Part shown: piece after piece, positions 17,962 to 28,161 of the stretch
Numbering within the stretch: the stretch's first letter is position 1
Layout: every line of letters begins with the position of its first letter
From: an uncultured Pontibacter sp.
GTDB taxonomy: Bacteria; Bacteroidota; Bacteroidia; Cytophagales; Hymenobacteraceae
Assembly: GCF_947495565.1 (NCBI RefSeq)
Contig: NZ_CANLZM010000001.1
Coordinates: 248,001-312,000 of the forward strand
DNA length: 64,000 nt
Reading direction: 5' to 3'
Notes under the pieces: model-generated
What the model saw: the letters and a program-made list of their open reading frames with translations, nothing else
Told to the model about the DNA's origin: nothing
Databases searched by the model: none
Program-made: the position numbers and the translations under genes

Positions 17962-19215
17962 TTACTTCTCCGCTAGCAGCTGCTCCATGGTTTTGTTGAA
18001 ATCAGCCACAAACTCGTCGTAATACTTGCCAGTGCCGGGGCCAGAGAAGCCGGTGTGGATCTTGCGTACTTTGCCGTCGCGGCCTATAAAGATAGTGGTC
18101 GGGAAGGAGAGGACGTGGTTTAAGGCTGGTAAGGCTTTAGCGGCTGCCTCTTTATCGGAAGTGCCGGCTACGAGCAAATCATAATTTACATCCAGGCGTT
18201 CCTCCATCTTCTTCAGGCGGGCAGCGGCTTTGTCAAACTCCGGGCTGCGTTCAAAACCGAGCCCGATAATTTCCAGTCCGCGATCTTTGTTCTGGTCATA
18301 GTATGGCGCCAGAAAATTTGTCTCGTCCATACAGTTAGGGCACCAGGAGCCCAATAGCTGCACTACCACCACCTTGCCTTTATACTTGTCATCAGACAGC
18401 GACACCTGCTCGCCCTGCAGGTTAGGAAATGCAAACGATAGTGTTTCGTAGCCAGGCTTCAGGAACGTAAGCGAGTCAGCGCTGGCAAGTGCAGCGTTAG
18501 GGTTGCGTTTGGCAGTCCAGCTCTCGTAGCCGTTCATGCCGGCGTAAAAATCTCCGTTAAGCGTGGTGTCGTTAGTTGGTGTGGCTGTAAACAGGTAAGC
18601 GTGGTTTCCGTCGAAGGTGGAAAGTTTTAGCTCACTTCCAGCCACTTGCCCCTCCAGAAAACGGTAATCACCGGTTTCGGTCAGGAAGGTGCCCGTTACA
18701 TAATTATCCTGCTGCTTAAACTCGCCGATGGCATTGTAGCTTTTCCCTTCTTTGGGTGTGAACACTACTTCCCATTTGCCGACAAAGTTAAAGTCTGCCG
18801 GAGCAGGATTGGCCTCAAATCGGTTTTCCAGGCCATGCGCTGCCGTGAAAGGCATGGCATAAGGTGTGGCGGTGTCGTTCTTTACAAAGCGGCCAGCCAT
18901 TTTATTTCCTTCCACCTTAGCAATCAGGTCGGCATCAAAAATATGCAAACCGATTTTAACAGAGTCTCCTTCCTGTTTTATGTCATCTACCAAAATGCGC
19001 TCTTCGCCATTTATCAGGTAAAGTATGGTTTTGCCGTCTTGCTCTTCGGCTTCCATTATAAAAGGAATCTCTTTTCCGTCGGCGTGCTGCAGTGCTACGC
19101 GCCAGCTGCCGGCTTTAATTGTGTTGTCAGTGGATGTCATAGAAGTACAGGATGTTACCAGCAGCGCCAAAAACAAAAAGAGGCTGGTATAGGTATTACT
19201 AAAGTGATGTTTCAT
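17962..19215 (-). CDS. TlpA-like thioredoxin-domain lipoprotein
   Basis: 417-residue envelope protein. The signal peptide ends in a lipobox (LLVTSC, lipidated Cys23). The N-terminal half is a beta-rich domain with FVGKWEVVFTP and GEFKQQDNYVTGTF stretches, as in other Bacteroidota TlpA-like proteins. The C-terminal third is an AhpC/TSA-thioredoxin fold with the redox pair in GSWCPNCMDE and a cis-proline region FPTTIFIG. It probably reduces disulfides or supports cytochrome c maturation in the periplasm. It is a single gene with its own terminator. Confidence 0.9.
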   Translation of the reverse strand: MKHHFSNTYTSLFLFLALLVTSCTSMTSTDNTIKAGSWRVALQHADGKEIPFIMEAEEQDGKTILYLINGEERILVDDIKQEGDSVKIGLHIFDADLIAKVEGNKMAGRFVKNDTATPYAMPFTAAHGLENRFEANPAPADFNFVGKWEVVFTPKEGKSYNAIGEFKQQDNYVTGTFLTETGDYRFLEGQVAGSELKLSTFDGNHAYLFTATPTNDTTLNGDFYAGMNGYESWTAKRNPNAALASADSLTFLKPGYETLSFAFPNLQGEQVSLSDDKYKGKVVVVQLLGSWCPNCMDETNFLAPYYDQNKDRGLEIIGLGFERSPEFDKAAARLKKMEERLDVNYDLLVAGTSDKEAAAKALPALNHVLSFPTTIFIGRDGKVRKIHTGFSGPGTGKYYDEFVADFNKTMEQLLAEK

Positions 19216-19353
19216 GTCGTGAACATTATGAATTACTGCAGTGCAAAGGTATAGATAAGTCTTTAAAATGTGTATTCTAATAATTCTGCATGCATATTAA
19301 TGTAGCAACTTATATTAGCGTATTCTTATGTTTTTAGAGATATATAGTTTTCG

Positions 19354-19361
19354 TACATTTG
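19354..19361 (+). promoter_or_regulatory. candidate -7 box of the aconitase promoter
   Basis: TACATTTG matches TAnnTTTG, 45 bases before the aconitase ATG, in an AT-rich spacer. No clear TTG at the ideal distance was seen, so this is the weaker kind of promoter call. Confidence 0.45.
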
Positions 19362-19406
19362 TAAACTTCATTAAATAGAGTATAAAACACTAACAATAGC
19401 AAAACT

Positions 19407-21686
19407 ATGGCATTTGATTTAGAAATGATCAAGGCGGTATATGCCGGCATGGAAGAGCGTGTTACAGCTGCCCGCAATAAGGTTGGCAGACCGCTTACCC
19501 TGACAGAGAAAATCCTGTATGCACACCTTTATGATGGTCCTGCGACAGGGGCTCATGAGCGTGGTAAGTCTTATGTAGACTTTGCGCCGGACAGGGTAGC
19601 CATGCAGGATGCCACGGCACAAATGGCCTTGCTTCAGTTCATGCAGGCAGGTAAGCCAACTGTGGCAGTACCTTCTACTGTACACTGCGACCACCTGATT
19701 CAGGCTCGTACGGGTGCTGAGTCTGACCTGCAGGACGCTTATGCAGAAAACAAAGAGGTTTATGACTTCCTTGCTTCTGTATCTAACAAGTATGGCATTG
19801 GCTTCTGGAAGCCAGGTGCTGGTATCATTCACCAGGTAGTGCTCGAAAACTACGCATTCCCGGGTGGTATGATGATTGGTACGGACTCTCACACACCTAA
19901 CGCAGGTGGTTTGGGTATGGTAGCCATTGGTGTAGGCGGTGCCGATGCCGTGGACGTAATGGCCGGTATGCCTTGGGAGCTGAAATTCCCGAAAGTAATC
20001 GGCGTAAAGCTGACCGGTAAAATGAGCGGCTGGACCTCTCCGAAAGACGTAATCCTGAAAGTGGCTGGTATCCTGACTGTAAAAGGTGGTACAGGCGCTA
20101 TTGTGGAGTATTTCGGCGAAGGCGCAGAGAGCATGTCTTGTACTGGTAAAGGCACTATCTGTAACATGGGTGCTGAAATCGGTGCAACTACTTCGGTATT
20201 TGCCTATGACAACAGCATGCGTGCTTACCTGAACTCTACTAACCGCGAGGAAGTAGTGCAGATGGCTGACGAAGTGGCGCAGCACCTGCGTGCCGACGAC
20301 GAAGTATACGCTGACCCGGCTGCTTTCTACGATCAACTGATCGAGATCGACCTGAATATACTGGAGCCGCATGTAAACGGCCCATTCACGCCGGACGCTG
20401 CGTGGCCAATTTCTCAGTTCGCTGCTGTAGTTAAAGAGCACAACTGGCCAGCTAAGCTGGAAGTAGGTTTGATCGGTTCTTGCACCAACTCTTCTTACGA
20501 AGACATTACGCGCGCTGCCTCTATCGCGAAGCAAGCCGTTGATAAGAATCTGGTTGCTCAGGCAGAGTTCACCATTACACCAGGTTCCGAAATGGTACGC
20601 TATACAACTGCCCGCGATGGCTTGTTGGATACGTTCGCTGAAATGGGCGGTGTTGTGTTGGCAAACGCTTGCGGTCCGTGCATTGGCCAGTGGGCGCGTC
20701 ACACCGACGATCCTACCCGTAAGAACTCTATCATTACCTCGTTTAACCGTAACTTTGCCAAGCGTAACGACGGTAACCCGAACACACACGCGTTCGTGGC
20801 TTCACCCGAGATCGTAACTGCTTTCGCAATTGCCGGCGACCTTACGTTTAACCCGCTTACCGATACGCTGACTACAAAAGATGGACAGCAGGTGAAGCTG
20901 GATGAGCCGGTAGGTATTGAGCTGCCAACGCAGGGCTTTGCAGTAGAAGACGCAGGTTATGCTGCTCCAGCCGAAGACGGAAGCACAGTTGAGGTAGTTG
21001 TTGATCCGGCTTCTGACCGTCTGCAACTGCTGGAAGGCTTTAAACCGTGGGAAGGCACAGACCTGAAAGGACTGAAGCTGCTGATTAAAGCGCAAGGCAA
21101 GTGTACAACTGACCATATTTCTATGGCAGGTCCTTGGTTGAAATACCGTGGCCACCTTGATAACATCTCCAACAATATGTTGATCGGTGCTATCAATGCT
21201 TTCAACGGTGAGGCGAATAGCGTTTACAATGACATGACCCGTGGTTATGACACTGTGCCTGCTACAGCCCGTACGTACAAAGCTGCCGGCATCGGTACTG
21301 TGGTTGTAGGTGATGAGAACTATGGCGAAGGCTCTTCTCGTGAGCACGCTGCCATGGAGCCTCGCCACTTGGGCGTTCGTGCGGTTCTTGTGAAGTCTTT
21401 CGCACGTATCCACGAAACGAACCTGAAGAAGCAAGGTATGTTAGGTCTAACATTCGTTAACAAAGCGGATTACGATCTGATTGAGGAAACCGACACAATC
21501 GATATACTTGGCCTTGAGGACTTCCAGGAAGGTAAGCAACTGAAAGTTGTGCTGCACCATTCAGATGGCAGCCAGGACAGCTTTATGGTAAACCACACTT
21601 ACAACCAAGGCCAGATAGCCTGGTTTAAAGCTGGTTCTGCCCTTAACCTGATCCGTCAGATGCAGAAGCAGAACGCTAACGCATAG
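19407..21686 (+). CDS. acn: aconitate hydratase
   Basis: TCA-cycle enzyme interconverting citrate and isocitrate through a [4Fe-4S] cluster. The cluster cysteines are in [10 protein letters not shown] and ACGPCIGQW. The N-terminal half has HCDHL and [14 protein letters not shown], and the C-terminal swivel domain has [15 protein letters not shown] with substrate-binding Ser/Arg. At 759 residues it belongs to the mitochondrial-like aconitase group. It is monocistronic: it ends in a strong terminator and starts after an AT-rich promoter region. Confidence 0.97.
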   Translation: MAFDLEMIKAVYAGMEERVTAARNKVGRPLTLTEKILYAHLYDGPATGAHERGKSYVDFAPDRVAMQDATAQMALLQFMQAGKPTVAVPSTVHCDHLIQARTGAESDLQDAYAENKEVYDFLASVSNKYGIGFWKPGAGIIHQVVLENYAFPGGMMIGTDSHTPNAGGLGMVAIGVGGADAVDVMAGMPWELKFPKVIGVKLTGKMSGWTSPKDVILKVAGILTVKGGTGAIVEYFGEGAESMSCTGKGTICNMGAEIGATTSVFAYDNSMRAYLNSTNREEVVQMADEVAQHLRADDEVYADPAAFYDQLIEIDLNILEPHVNGPFTPDAAWPISQFAAVVKEHNWPAKLEVGLIGSCTNSSYEDITRAASIAKQAVDKNLVAQAEFTITPGSEMVRYTTARDGLLDTFAEMGGVVLANACGPCIGQWARHTDDPTRKNSIITSFNRNFAKRNDGNPNTHAFVASPEIVTAFAIAGDLTFNPLTDTLTTKDGQQVKLDEPVGIELPTQGFAVEDAGYAAPAEDGSTVEVVVDPASDRLQLLEGFKPWEGTDLKGLKLLIKAQGKCTTDHISMAGPWLKYRGHLDNISNNMLIGAINAFNGEANSVYNDMTRGYDTVPATARTYKAAGIGTVVVGDENYGEGSSREHAAMEPRHLGVRAVLVKSFARIHETNLKKQGMLGLTFVNKADYDLIEETDTIDILGLEDFQEGKQLKVVLHHSDGSQDSFMVNHTYNQGQIAWFKAGSALNLIRQMQKQNANA

Positions 21687-21706
21687 CACGTACTGAAATT
21701 CATAAG

Positions 21707-21734
21707 AAAGGCCTCTCTGTTTGGAGAGGCCTTT
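21707..21734. terminator. terminator between aconitase and the T9SS protease gene
   Basis: AAAGGCCTCTC (21707-21717) pairs exactly with GAGAGGCCTTT (21724-21734) and is followed by TTGTTTT. It lies 20 bases after the aconitase stop. The opposite gene ends at 21788, so it may serve both strands. Confidence 0.88.
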
Positions 21735-21787
21735 TGTTTTATAGGCGGTAGTCAGTTACTGAAGCAAGTAAGATTAGCTGCTAAAAA

Positions 21788-24700
21788 CTACTTCCTTACC
21801 AGAACCCGCCTCACAAATATTTCACCCTGGTAGCTGATGTGGGCAATGTATACACCCGCACTTAAAGGGCTCAAATCATATTGAAACTGTGTGCTGGAAA
21901 TTGAAGAAGGAGCAGCTGCCATAGTTTTTCCGGCCATATCGGTTAGCCTTAGCTCAGGCTTAGAGTCTTCTAATTCTGAAAGAGGCGCTGTTAAATTCAG
22001 AGTGATTTTTCCGATAGCAGGGTTAGGATAAAGTTTTGGCTCCACATCATACACATCAATTAACTGCTGATAGGTGCTGCGCGTGCAGTCTAATTTATTT
22101 AGCGTAGTTAAGGTAACGGTATATGTGCCGGGGCTAGTAAATTTATGCATAGGTTGTTGCACCTGAGATTGCCCGCCGTCCCCGAAATCCCAATGCCAGG
22201 AGCTGGCATTTATACTTTCATCTTTAAAGATTACAGTTTTGTTTACCTGAGACGTGGCATTTGTAACTTTAAAATTAGCATTGCTGATGGGCAGCACCTC
22301 TATCTGCATCGGCACCAAAGCACTTAAGTACATAGAGTCAGCATTGGCAACATAAATGGTGCTGCTGGTAGCGTTGCTGATAGTGAGGCTTGACCCTGAA
22401 GCAAGCAATTCTTTAGCATCGGAGTCATTGTAAAAATTAAAGTAGCTACCTCCTTCCGGAGCAATGACAACAGCGTCAGAATTGCAGACCTGATAAGCCA
22501 GAGACGATGGAGCCGGCCCGGATTTCATGCTTTTATACTTCTTCTGCGCAGCCTGGGCATGTTGTTTCATAGCGGCCAGGTTATCGCCGGCCAGCACGGC
22601 AAAGGCAATAATTTTAGTTTGCCCCGGTGCAAGGTCTAGCGCAGTGGCACCCAATATATGCGATATGCTGTTGCCATACTCCCCGCCTGCCTTCAAACGG
22701 CTCATTCCATTCGAAACAATTTTATACTTTTCAGCATCAGAAAAGCCATCGTCCACGGCAATAGTAGAGTCGTTGCCGCCAATGTTGTCAATGGCGTGGT
22801 AGATAGGCTGGCTTTCAGTAGTCAGAAGTTTGATGCCGGCGTAAGGTAACGGGGAGTAGGTATGATAAGCGTAACCCATCTGCAGCTCACTGTCCCAACC
22901 AGCTTTGTTTTCGGTATAGTTTCCGATGTCCCAGTCAGCAAAAAGGCCGGCGTGCAAGTATGGAATCGCTTCGGATGAATTGTTTGTGATCTGATATTCC
23001 AGTATCACATAATCCTGATCCGGCTCGGTGGCCCAAGCGTAAGCAAGGGTTTTAACCTCCACTTCCGGGTGCCCGTCTACTTTTGTCTGCATCAGGCTGC
23101 GGATTTCCTGGTCTGCCAGCTTGGTATTATAGTAGGATCGCGTAAGCATGGTTGGCTCAAATCCTTTGCTGTTTTGCCAGGAGTCGTTATGAAGGTTATC
23201 GGCCACTTTACCGTTAGTAGCAGAAAGTATAAGCCCTCCTTCAAATAACAGCGAAGCGCCATCTTTATATTTTACACCCACACCTTGCTTCATGTTTAGC
23301 CCGTTGTAGCCAATGTTGCCCTCACTGTTTAAGGTCAGGTGCAGGTTGTTGGCTGTGAGCGTGGCAAAGTTAGGGTTGATGACAAGCTCGAAATGCTGGA
23401 AACCGCTGTAGTCTCCGTCTGAATATCCTAAGCGCAAAAATACTTTATGGTTGGCAGGGGAGTCGCCTGATATTTTAATAACAAAAGGCTGTTCGCCTGT
23501 AGAGACAGTGGCCATGGTGCCTAGGCCTGAAAAACTGGCGTTGCCCTGCTCCACACTCACGTAAGGGGATAGGGAGCTAAGTGTGATTTGCAGCCCATCA
23601 GCAGCAGCAAGGTAATTTACAAAGCTGGCATCTATGGCAACAGTGCTTCCAGCTGACATGCTCTGGTTTGGGAAAGGCGCAAAAGAAAGACAGCGTACAG
23701 CTTTTAAGGAGGCGCTTTTCAATGCCTTTTTAAGGTTGAAGCGACCGGTTCCCAACATTTCGAGGTAGGCCTTGTTACCATCCAAAGTATAAATTTCGTC
23801 AGTGCTTGCTCTCAGCCTTTCTGCCACCTGCCTTGCGTTCAGCTCCGGAAAATGGGAACGCACCAGCGCAGCGCCACCGGCTACTGTGGGAGCCGCAAAG
23901 GAAGTTCCGCCCACGTTGCCATAGCGCTCATCGCCAAGCACAGATGTACTGTAGATATTGCTGCTCGGCGAGATAAGGTCAATGGTATAGCTGAAAGTAT
24001 GGTCCTTAAACTTTACATCCTGATTATTGGCCCCACCCACTGAGAGCACATTGTCATATGAGGCGGGGTAAATATTAAGGTAGGCATTTGTGTTGCCACC
24101 CGATGCCACTATAAGCACATCCTTCTCCAGTACGGCATAGTTAATCACATCTTGCTCAAAAGCAGAGAAACCGGTGCCGCCCCAGGAGAGGTTGATGATC
24201 TTACAGCCATTATTAGCAGCGTAAACTATTGCCTCATATCCGCCAAACGGTCCGTTATTGTAAGAAGAGAAAACCTTGATAGGCATGAAAAGGGCATTAT
24301 AGCTAAGGCCGGCCATACCTGTGCCATTGTTTGTAGCACCCGCAGCCACGCCAGCCACTGCTGTGCCGTGGCCTCGCCAGGCGGTGTTATCGGTTACGTC
24401 GTTATCGTTATCGGCAAAGTCCCAGCCGCGGTAATTGTCTATAAAGCCGTCGCCGTCGTTATCAATGCCATCAATCGGGTCGTTGTGGTTAAGTTTTACT
24501 TTTGTCTGCAGGTCAACGTGTGTAAGCCTGAAACCGGTGTCAAGTATACCGATCACAACTGTGGTGTCGCCTTGCTCTACCTCCCAGCCGCCATAAGCCT
24601 GCACCTGCTTGAGGTAATACTGCGTGGTTTTAGTAGAATCAGAGGCAGGGTCGTTGGGCTGATGGAGTGGCTCCCGTATAAATAATGGCTCTACATAGGC

Positions 24701-25081
24701 TACCTGTCCGGTTGCCATAAGTATGCTGCGGACTTCCTCAAACGTATGGCCAGGTGTATACTGTAATTCGTAAATCTGGGACAGGTCTACTGCAGGGGCA
24801 GCTTTTCGGGCCAAAGCAAATGTCTGCTGGGCTGCCACGCCCGGGAATTTCTGGTTTACCTGTTTTGCTCCTATCTGCTGCAGCGCCTGGCTCATACTTT
24901 GGTCAGTGCTTTTGCGCAAGTGGCTGGCTTGCTGCGGTTTTAGTTTGTAAACAACCTTGTTGGGAATGGTTTTGGCACCAAAATCCAAGGCAGGTCGTTG
25001 CCCATACAGCAGCGGCGCGTATAACAGTAAAATTAAGGCGAATAATAGACTGCGCTTTGGCAGCAGGGTAAGGGTAATCAT
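21788..25081 (-). CDS. S8 family subtilisin-like protease with PKD domain and T9SS type A sorting domain
   Basis: 1097-residue secreted protease. After a signal peptide (about 10-27) and an I9-like propeptide region comes the catalytic domain: Asp181 (ILDTGFRLTH), His238 (WRGHGTAVAG), Asn330 (ASGGN) and Ser394 (GGTSFAAP). A long beta-rich middle part follows, then a PKD domain with WHWDFGDG near residue 970, and the C-terminal sorting domain beginning LYPNPAIGKITLNL and ending in VRRVLVRK. T9SS export would place it on the surface or outside. Calcium-like repeats DGIDNDGDGFID lie near 204-215. Confidence 0.94.
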   Translation of the reverse strand: MITLTLLPKRSLLFALILLLYAPLLYGQRPALDFGAKTIPNKVVYKLKPQQASHLRKSTDQSMSQALQQIGAKQVNQKFPGVAAQQTFALARKAAPAVDLSQIYELQYTPGHTFEEVRSILMATGQVAYVEPLFIREPLHQPNDPASDSTKTTQYYLKQVQAYGGWEVEQGDTTVVIGILDTGFRLTHVDLQTKVKLNHNDPIDGIDNDGDGFIDNYRGWDFADNDNDVTDNTAWRGHGTAVAGVAAGATNNGTGMAGLSYNALFMPIKVFSSYNNGPFGGYEAIVYAANNGCKIINLSWGGTGFSAFEQDVINYAVLEKDVLIVASGGNTNAYLNIYPASYDNVLSVGGANNQDVKFKDHTFSYTIDLISPSSNIYSTSVLGDERYGNVGGTSFAAPTVAGGAALVRSHFPELNARQVAERLRASTDEIYTLDGNKAYLEMLGTGRFNLKKALKSASLKAVRCLSFAPFPNQSMSAGSTVAIDASFVNYLAAADGLQITLSSLSPYVSVEQGNASFSGLGTMATVSTGEQPFVIKISGDSPANHKVFLRLGYSDGDYSGFQHFELVINPNFATLTANNLHLTLNSEGNIGYNGLNMKQGVGVKYKDGASLLFEGGLILSATNGKVADNLHNDSWQNSKGFEPTMLTRSYYNTKLADQEIRSLMQTKVDGHPEVEVKTLAYAWATEPDQDYVILEYQITNNSSEAIPYLHAGLFADWDIGNYTENKAGWDSELQMGYAYHTYSPLPYAGIKLLTTESQPIYHAIDNIGGNDSTIAVDDGFSDAEKYKIVSNGMSRLKAGGEYGNSISHILGATALDLAPGQTKIIAFAVLAGDNLAAMKQHAQAAQKKYKSMKSGPAPSSLAYQVCNSDAVVIAPEGGSYFNFYNDSDAKELLASGSSLTISNATSSTIYVANADSMYLSALVPMQIEVLPISNANFKVTNATSQVNKTVIFKDESINASSWHWDFGDGGQSQVQQPMHKFTSPGTYTVTLTTLNKLDCTRSTYQQLIDVYDVEPKLYPNPAIGKITLNLTAPLSELEDSKPELRLTDMAGKTMAAAPSSISSTQFQYDLSPLSAGVYIAHISYQGEIFVRRVLVRK

Positions 25082-25275
25082 CTGCTCAATATAATACCTG
25101 TTTATACCTGTTTATGAAATAGAGCAAATCATGGACGGGTACGGCAAAAGTACAAATATCCATGATAAAAAAAACAGCTGATGGATTTGGCTTCAGATTT
25201 TTTTGTGTATATTTCATTCAACTGTTATTTACAATAATTTGTTTCTATTTTCCTATTAAATATTAAAAATTAACT

Positions 25276-26949
25276 ATGAATCTGGAATTAGTGGATAAAC
25301 ACCGAGAAACTATTCAAAAAGCAGTACAGGCTTTGCATGACCGTACTTTCTTTGCATACTACCCTGAAAACCCATCGCCGGACGTGTATGGCGAAACTGC
25401 CGATAAGGAAGGTCGCGAGAAGTATAAAAACTTTCTGAACAATAAATTTACGGAACTACTGCAGCAGGAAGAGCAAGCCTGGGTAGGGCAGGAGGAGTCG
25501 CCGTACGAGCAGCAGCAGCTCGGCGTTAAATACCCTTTCTTTGAGCCGGATACCCTGATCAGCCGTGCTGAAGAGGCGTATCATCAATGGCGTAAACTAA
25601 AGCCAGCCGATCGTGCAGCGCTGCTTGTGGAGGCGCTGGAGCAAATGAAAACCCGCTTTTTCGAAATCGCCTATGCTACCATGCACACTACGGGGCAGGC
25701 TTATATGATGTCGTTTCAGGCTTCCGGCCCTCACGCAGCCGACAGAGCCCTTGAAGCCATTGCGGCTGGCTACGAAGAGCAAACCCGTTTTCCGGAAAGC
25801 ACGGAGTGGGAAAAGCCAATGGGCAAGTATAACCTGAAGCTTAACAAAACTTGGAAAGCAGTACCGAAGGGTGTGTCGCTGGTAATTGGCTGCTCTACCT
25901 TCCCGACCTGGAATACCGTGCCAGGCATGTTTGCCAGCTTGGTAACAGGCAACCCTGTTATCGTGAAGCCGCACCCGAAAGCTGTGCTTCCTATTGCTAT
26001 TGTTGTGGCTGAGGTGCAGAAGGTGCTGCAGCAAAACGGCCTAAACCCGAACATCTGTCAGCTGGGTGTGGATGCCGATGACCGACTGATTACAAAGGAG
26101 CTGGCAGAAAACCCGAAGGTTAAGCTGATCGACTATACTGGCGGCACTGAGTTTGGAAACTATGTGGAGAGCCTTTCAGGTAAAACTACTTTCACTGAGA
26201 AAACCGGCGTTAACTCTATTATCATAGATTCTGTGGAGAACCTGGACAAAGTGGTGCAGAACCTGGCCTTCTCGGTTACGCTGTACTCTGGCCAAATGTG
26301 CACAGCTCCTCAGAACTTCTTTATACCTGAAACAGGTGTGAAAGTAGCCGGCGAAACAGTGCCTTACGAGCAGGTAGTGGAGAAAATTGCCGGAGCCGTA
26401 ACAGCCTTGGTAAATAACCCTAAAGCTGCGCCGCATATCATGGGTGCCATTCAAAACCCGGCCACTGCGGAGCGTGTAAAAAGTGCTGCTTCGGTAAAAG
26501 GGCGCGAGGTGCTTAGCACTTGCGATTTCGAGAACCCGATGTTCACCAACGCGCGCACCTGCACACCGGTAATCTATGAAGTGGATGCCACTGAAAAAGA
26601 AAGCTACAGCCGCGAGTTGTTCGGGCCGGTGGTTCTGATCATCAAGACCAGAAGCACAGACCAAAGTATAGAACTGGCTAAAGAAATGGCCATTAATTTC
26701 GGGGCCATCTCGTGCGGAGCTTATACTACTGACGATGACGTGAAAGAGAAGATTATGGACGAAATGGGCTTAGCGGGTACTCCGGTAAGCTTTAACCTGA
26801 CAGGCGGTATTTATGTAAATCAAAATGCCAGCTTCTCCGACTTCCACGTAACAGGGGGCAACCCTGCAGGTAACGCCTCTTTCACTAACCCTGAGTTTGT
26901 CATAAAACGCTTTACATGGGTTGGCTTTAGAGAGCCTGTAATGGGATAA
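25276..26949 (+). CDS. paaN: PaaN-type aldehyde dehydrogenase family protein
   Basis: 557-residue NAD(P)-dependent aldehyde dehydrogenase-like enzyme. The fold motifs are VPKGVSLVIGCSTFPTWN, the cofactor segment NPVIVKPHPKAVLP, the turn DYTGGTEFGNYV, EKTGVNS and the catalytic cysteine in YSGQMCTAPQNFF. The N-terminal 110 residues extend beyond the ALDH core, as in the PaaN group annotated for phenylacetate ring-cleavage aldehyde oxidation. Unlike the PaaZ fusion there is no C-terminal hydratase. No other paa gene is in the window, so its substrate here is uncertain. Confidence 0.85.
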   Translation: MNLELVDKHRETIQKAVQALHDRTFFAYYPENPSPDVYGETADKEGREKYKNFLNNKFTELLQQEEQAWVGQEESPYEQQQLGVKYPFFEPDTLISRAEEAYHQWRKLKPADRAALLVEALEQMKTRFFEIAYATMHTTGQAYMMSFQASGPHAADRALEAIAAGYEEQTRFPESTEWEKPMGKYNLKLNKTWKAVPKGVSLVIGCSTFPTWNTVPGMFASLVTGNPVIVKPHPKAVLPIAIVVAEVQKVLQQNGLNPNICQLGVDADDRLITKELAENPKVKLIDYTGGTEFGNYVESLSGKTTFTEKTGVNSIIIDSVENLDKVVQNLAFSVTLYSGQMCTAPQNFFIPETGVKVAGETVPYEQVVEKIAGAVTALVNNPKAAPHIMGAIQNPATAERVKSAASVKGREVLSTCDFENPMFTNARTCTPVIYEVDATEKESYSRELFGPVVLIIKTRSTDQSIELAKEMAINFGAISCGAYTTDDDVKEKIMDEMGLAGTPVSFNLTGGIYVNQNASFSDFHVTGGNPAGNASFTNPEFVIKRFTWVGFREPVMG

Positions 26950-26969
26950 CCTGTAACGAGATCACGTAT

Positions 26970-27008
26970 AAAAACAAAGCCCCTGCCGCAAGCAGGGGCT
27001 TTGTTTTT
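26970..27008. terminator. 17-bp perfect hairpin, shared terminator
   Basis: Arms 26970-26986 and 26992-27008 are exact reverse complements around the loop CGCAA, with A and T runs on the outside. The minus-strand gene stops at 27007-27009, inside the right arm, so the hairpin terminates paaN and overlaps the end of the convergent gene. Confidence 0.9.
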
Positions 27009-27303
27009 ATTTTATCATATTGTCTGCATCGCTGTGCAGGTCGTTAATGTTGTTGTGCAAATCTTTCCAGTGCTGCTGCTCATTGCTGGGGTCGCCCATC
27101 TTCTGGATGATCAGTTCCCGCTTCCGCTCCAGGCCGGCAATATGCTCATGGTACGTATGGTTAGAGTCTGCCGCAGTGGCGTTAATGCGACCCTTGAGGG
27201 TTTTAATCTTGTTATCCAGTTCATCCAGGCTTTTCTGTACCTCGCCTTTAGTCAAATGGTCTGGGGCGCGCATGTTTTCAGGTTTAATAGGGTAATTATC
27301 CAT
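27007..27303 (-). CDS. small coiled-coil hypothetical protein
   Basis: 98 residues, not recognised as a named family. It is soluble and strongly charged, with heptad-like helices (KSLDELDNKIKTLKGRI and LERKRELIIQKMG) broken by a His/Asn-rich linker, so it likely forms a helical hairpin or coiled coil. The gene is kept because the composition is protein-like, it ends at a strong terminator and it has a clean ATG. No enzyme motif is visible. It may be lineage-specific. Confidence 0.7.
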   Translation of the reverse strand: MDNYPIKPENMRAPDHLTKGEVQKSLDELDNKIKTLKGRINATAADSNHTYHEHIAGLERKRELIIQKMGDPSNEQQHWKDLHNNINDLHSDADNMIK

Positions 27304-27665
27304 AGTATAATAGCTTTGTTGTAGAATTGCTTTTTGGGCTTCTTACCACTATTACTAATTTTTTAGTCAAAAGGATGTGTGGTGGCAGCAGCTTATAAAA
27401 GTATGGAGATAATGCGGGGCCTAAATCAGCAAGATAACAGGTGAGATTCTACCATCTGTTTAAGTTTTGCGTTAATGGCACCTGATTTAGCAGGGTATTA
27501 TGCTGCGTACGTAACACATGTATTTTCAATAATTTAGTTTAATGCAGGATTAAAATTTGAATTTACAGGTTAGAGTACGATATTCGCAAAAAGTTAAACA
27601 GAATAACTTGCAGCTGTAGGTTTAGTAGGTGCGACTGGTGAAATTTTAAAGGAATTGAGGCATAA
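27304..27665. other. intergenic region upstream of the response regulator
   Basis: 362 bases between divergent genes. CTAAATCAG (27421-27429) is repeated inverted as CTGATTTAG (27482-27490), with CAGGTG/CACCTG just inside on either side. This could form a long-armed structure or an operator pair. No clear TAnnTTTG promoter was found. AAGGAATTGAGG before the ATG at 27666 is a possible ribosome binding site. Confidence 0.4.
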
Positions 27666-28112
27666 ATGAACAACCTGATGAAGCCCTACAATTATCCCTT
27701 AAATCTTGTGTTATTGGTAGACGACGACGATACCACTAACTATCTGAATGAGCGTTTGCTCAAAGAAATGCAGGTGGCGAAGGAGATTAAGTTGCTGAAA
27801 AACGGCAAAGAAGCATTAGATTATCTCACAAAGGCAGAAGGCCCTGAGGCAGAAGCAGCATACAAGCACCCGGATCTAGTTTTCCTGGATATTAAAATGC
27901 CTGTTATGGATGGCTTCTCTTTTTTAAATGAGTACCACAAGCTTAATTTTGAAGAAATTAACCCTGTTATTATACTTATGCTTACTTCTTCAGCAAGCTT
28001 TTACGATCTGGAGAAGCTAAAGCAGTATAATAAGGTAAAAAAGCATTTCTCCAAAGCGCTCACCAAGCACGATGTGCACGAAATAATAGAAGAATTTTTT
28101 AAAAGAAGCTAA
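27666..28112 (+). CDS. single-domain response regulator (CheY-like)
   Basis: 148 residues made only of a receiver domain. The acidic pocket is VDDDD (18-22), the phosphorylation site is Asp75 in FLDIKMPVMDG, the switch residues are Thr107-Ser108 and the conserved lysine is Lys130 in FSKALT. There is no output domain, so it must act by protein contact or as a phospho-shuttle. It converges on the histidine kinase gene of the stressosome operon and shares one symmetric terminator with it, which makes that kinase its likely partner (inference). Confidence 0.93.
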   Translation: MNNLMKPYNYPLNLVLLVDDDDTTNYLNERLLKEMQVAKEIKLLKNGKEALDYLTKAEGPEAEAAYKHPDLVFLDIKMPVMDGFSFLNEYHKLNFEEINPVIILMLTSSASFYDLEKLKQYNKVKKHFSKALTKHDVHEIIEEFFKRS

Positions 28113-28161
28113 AATAAGAGAGGCGCTGTATTTATTTGCAGCGCCTCTCTTATTTTAGCTT
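28106..28161. terminator. 23-bp perfect symmetric terminator containing both stop codons
   Basis: Arms 28106-28128 and 28139-28161 are exact reverse complements with a 10-base loop. The response-regulator stop (28110-28112) and the kinase stop (28157-28155) occupy mirror positions in the two arms, and both proteins end Ser-stop encoded as AGC TAA. The stem has a GC core (AGAGGCGCTG) and A/T outer arms, so it can work on both strands. Confidence 0.92.

Noticed and set aside
17745-17999. 84-codon plus-strand frame between the methyltransferase and the TlpA-like gene
   Set aside because: It runs through an inverted repeat and a terminator hairpin and ends inside the next gene.
19419-20789. 456-codon open frame on the minus strand inside aconitase
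   Set aside because: It lies fully antisense to a confidently assigned enzyme, has a Cys/His/Arg-rich composition typical of shadow frames, and shows no domain.
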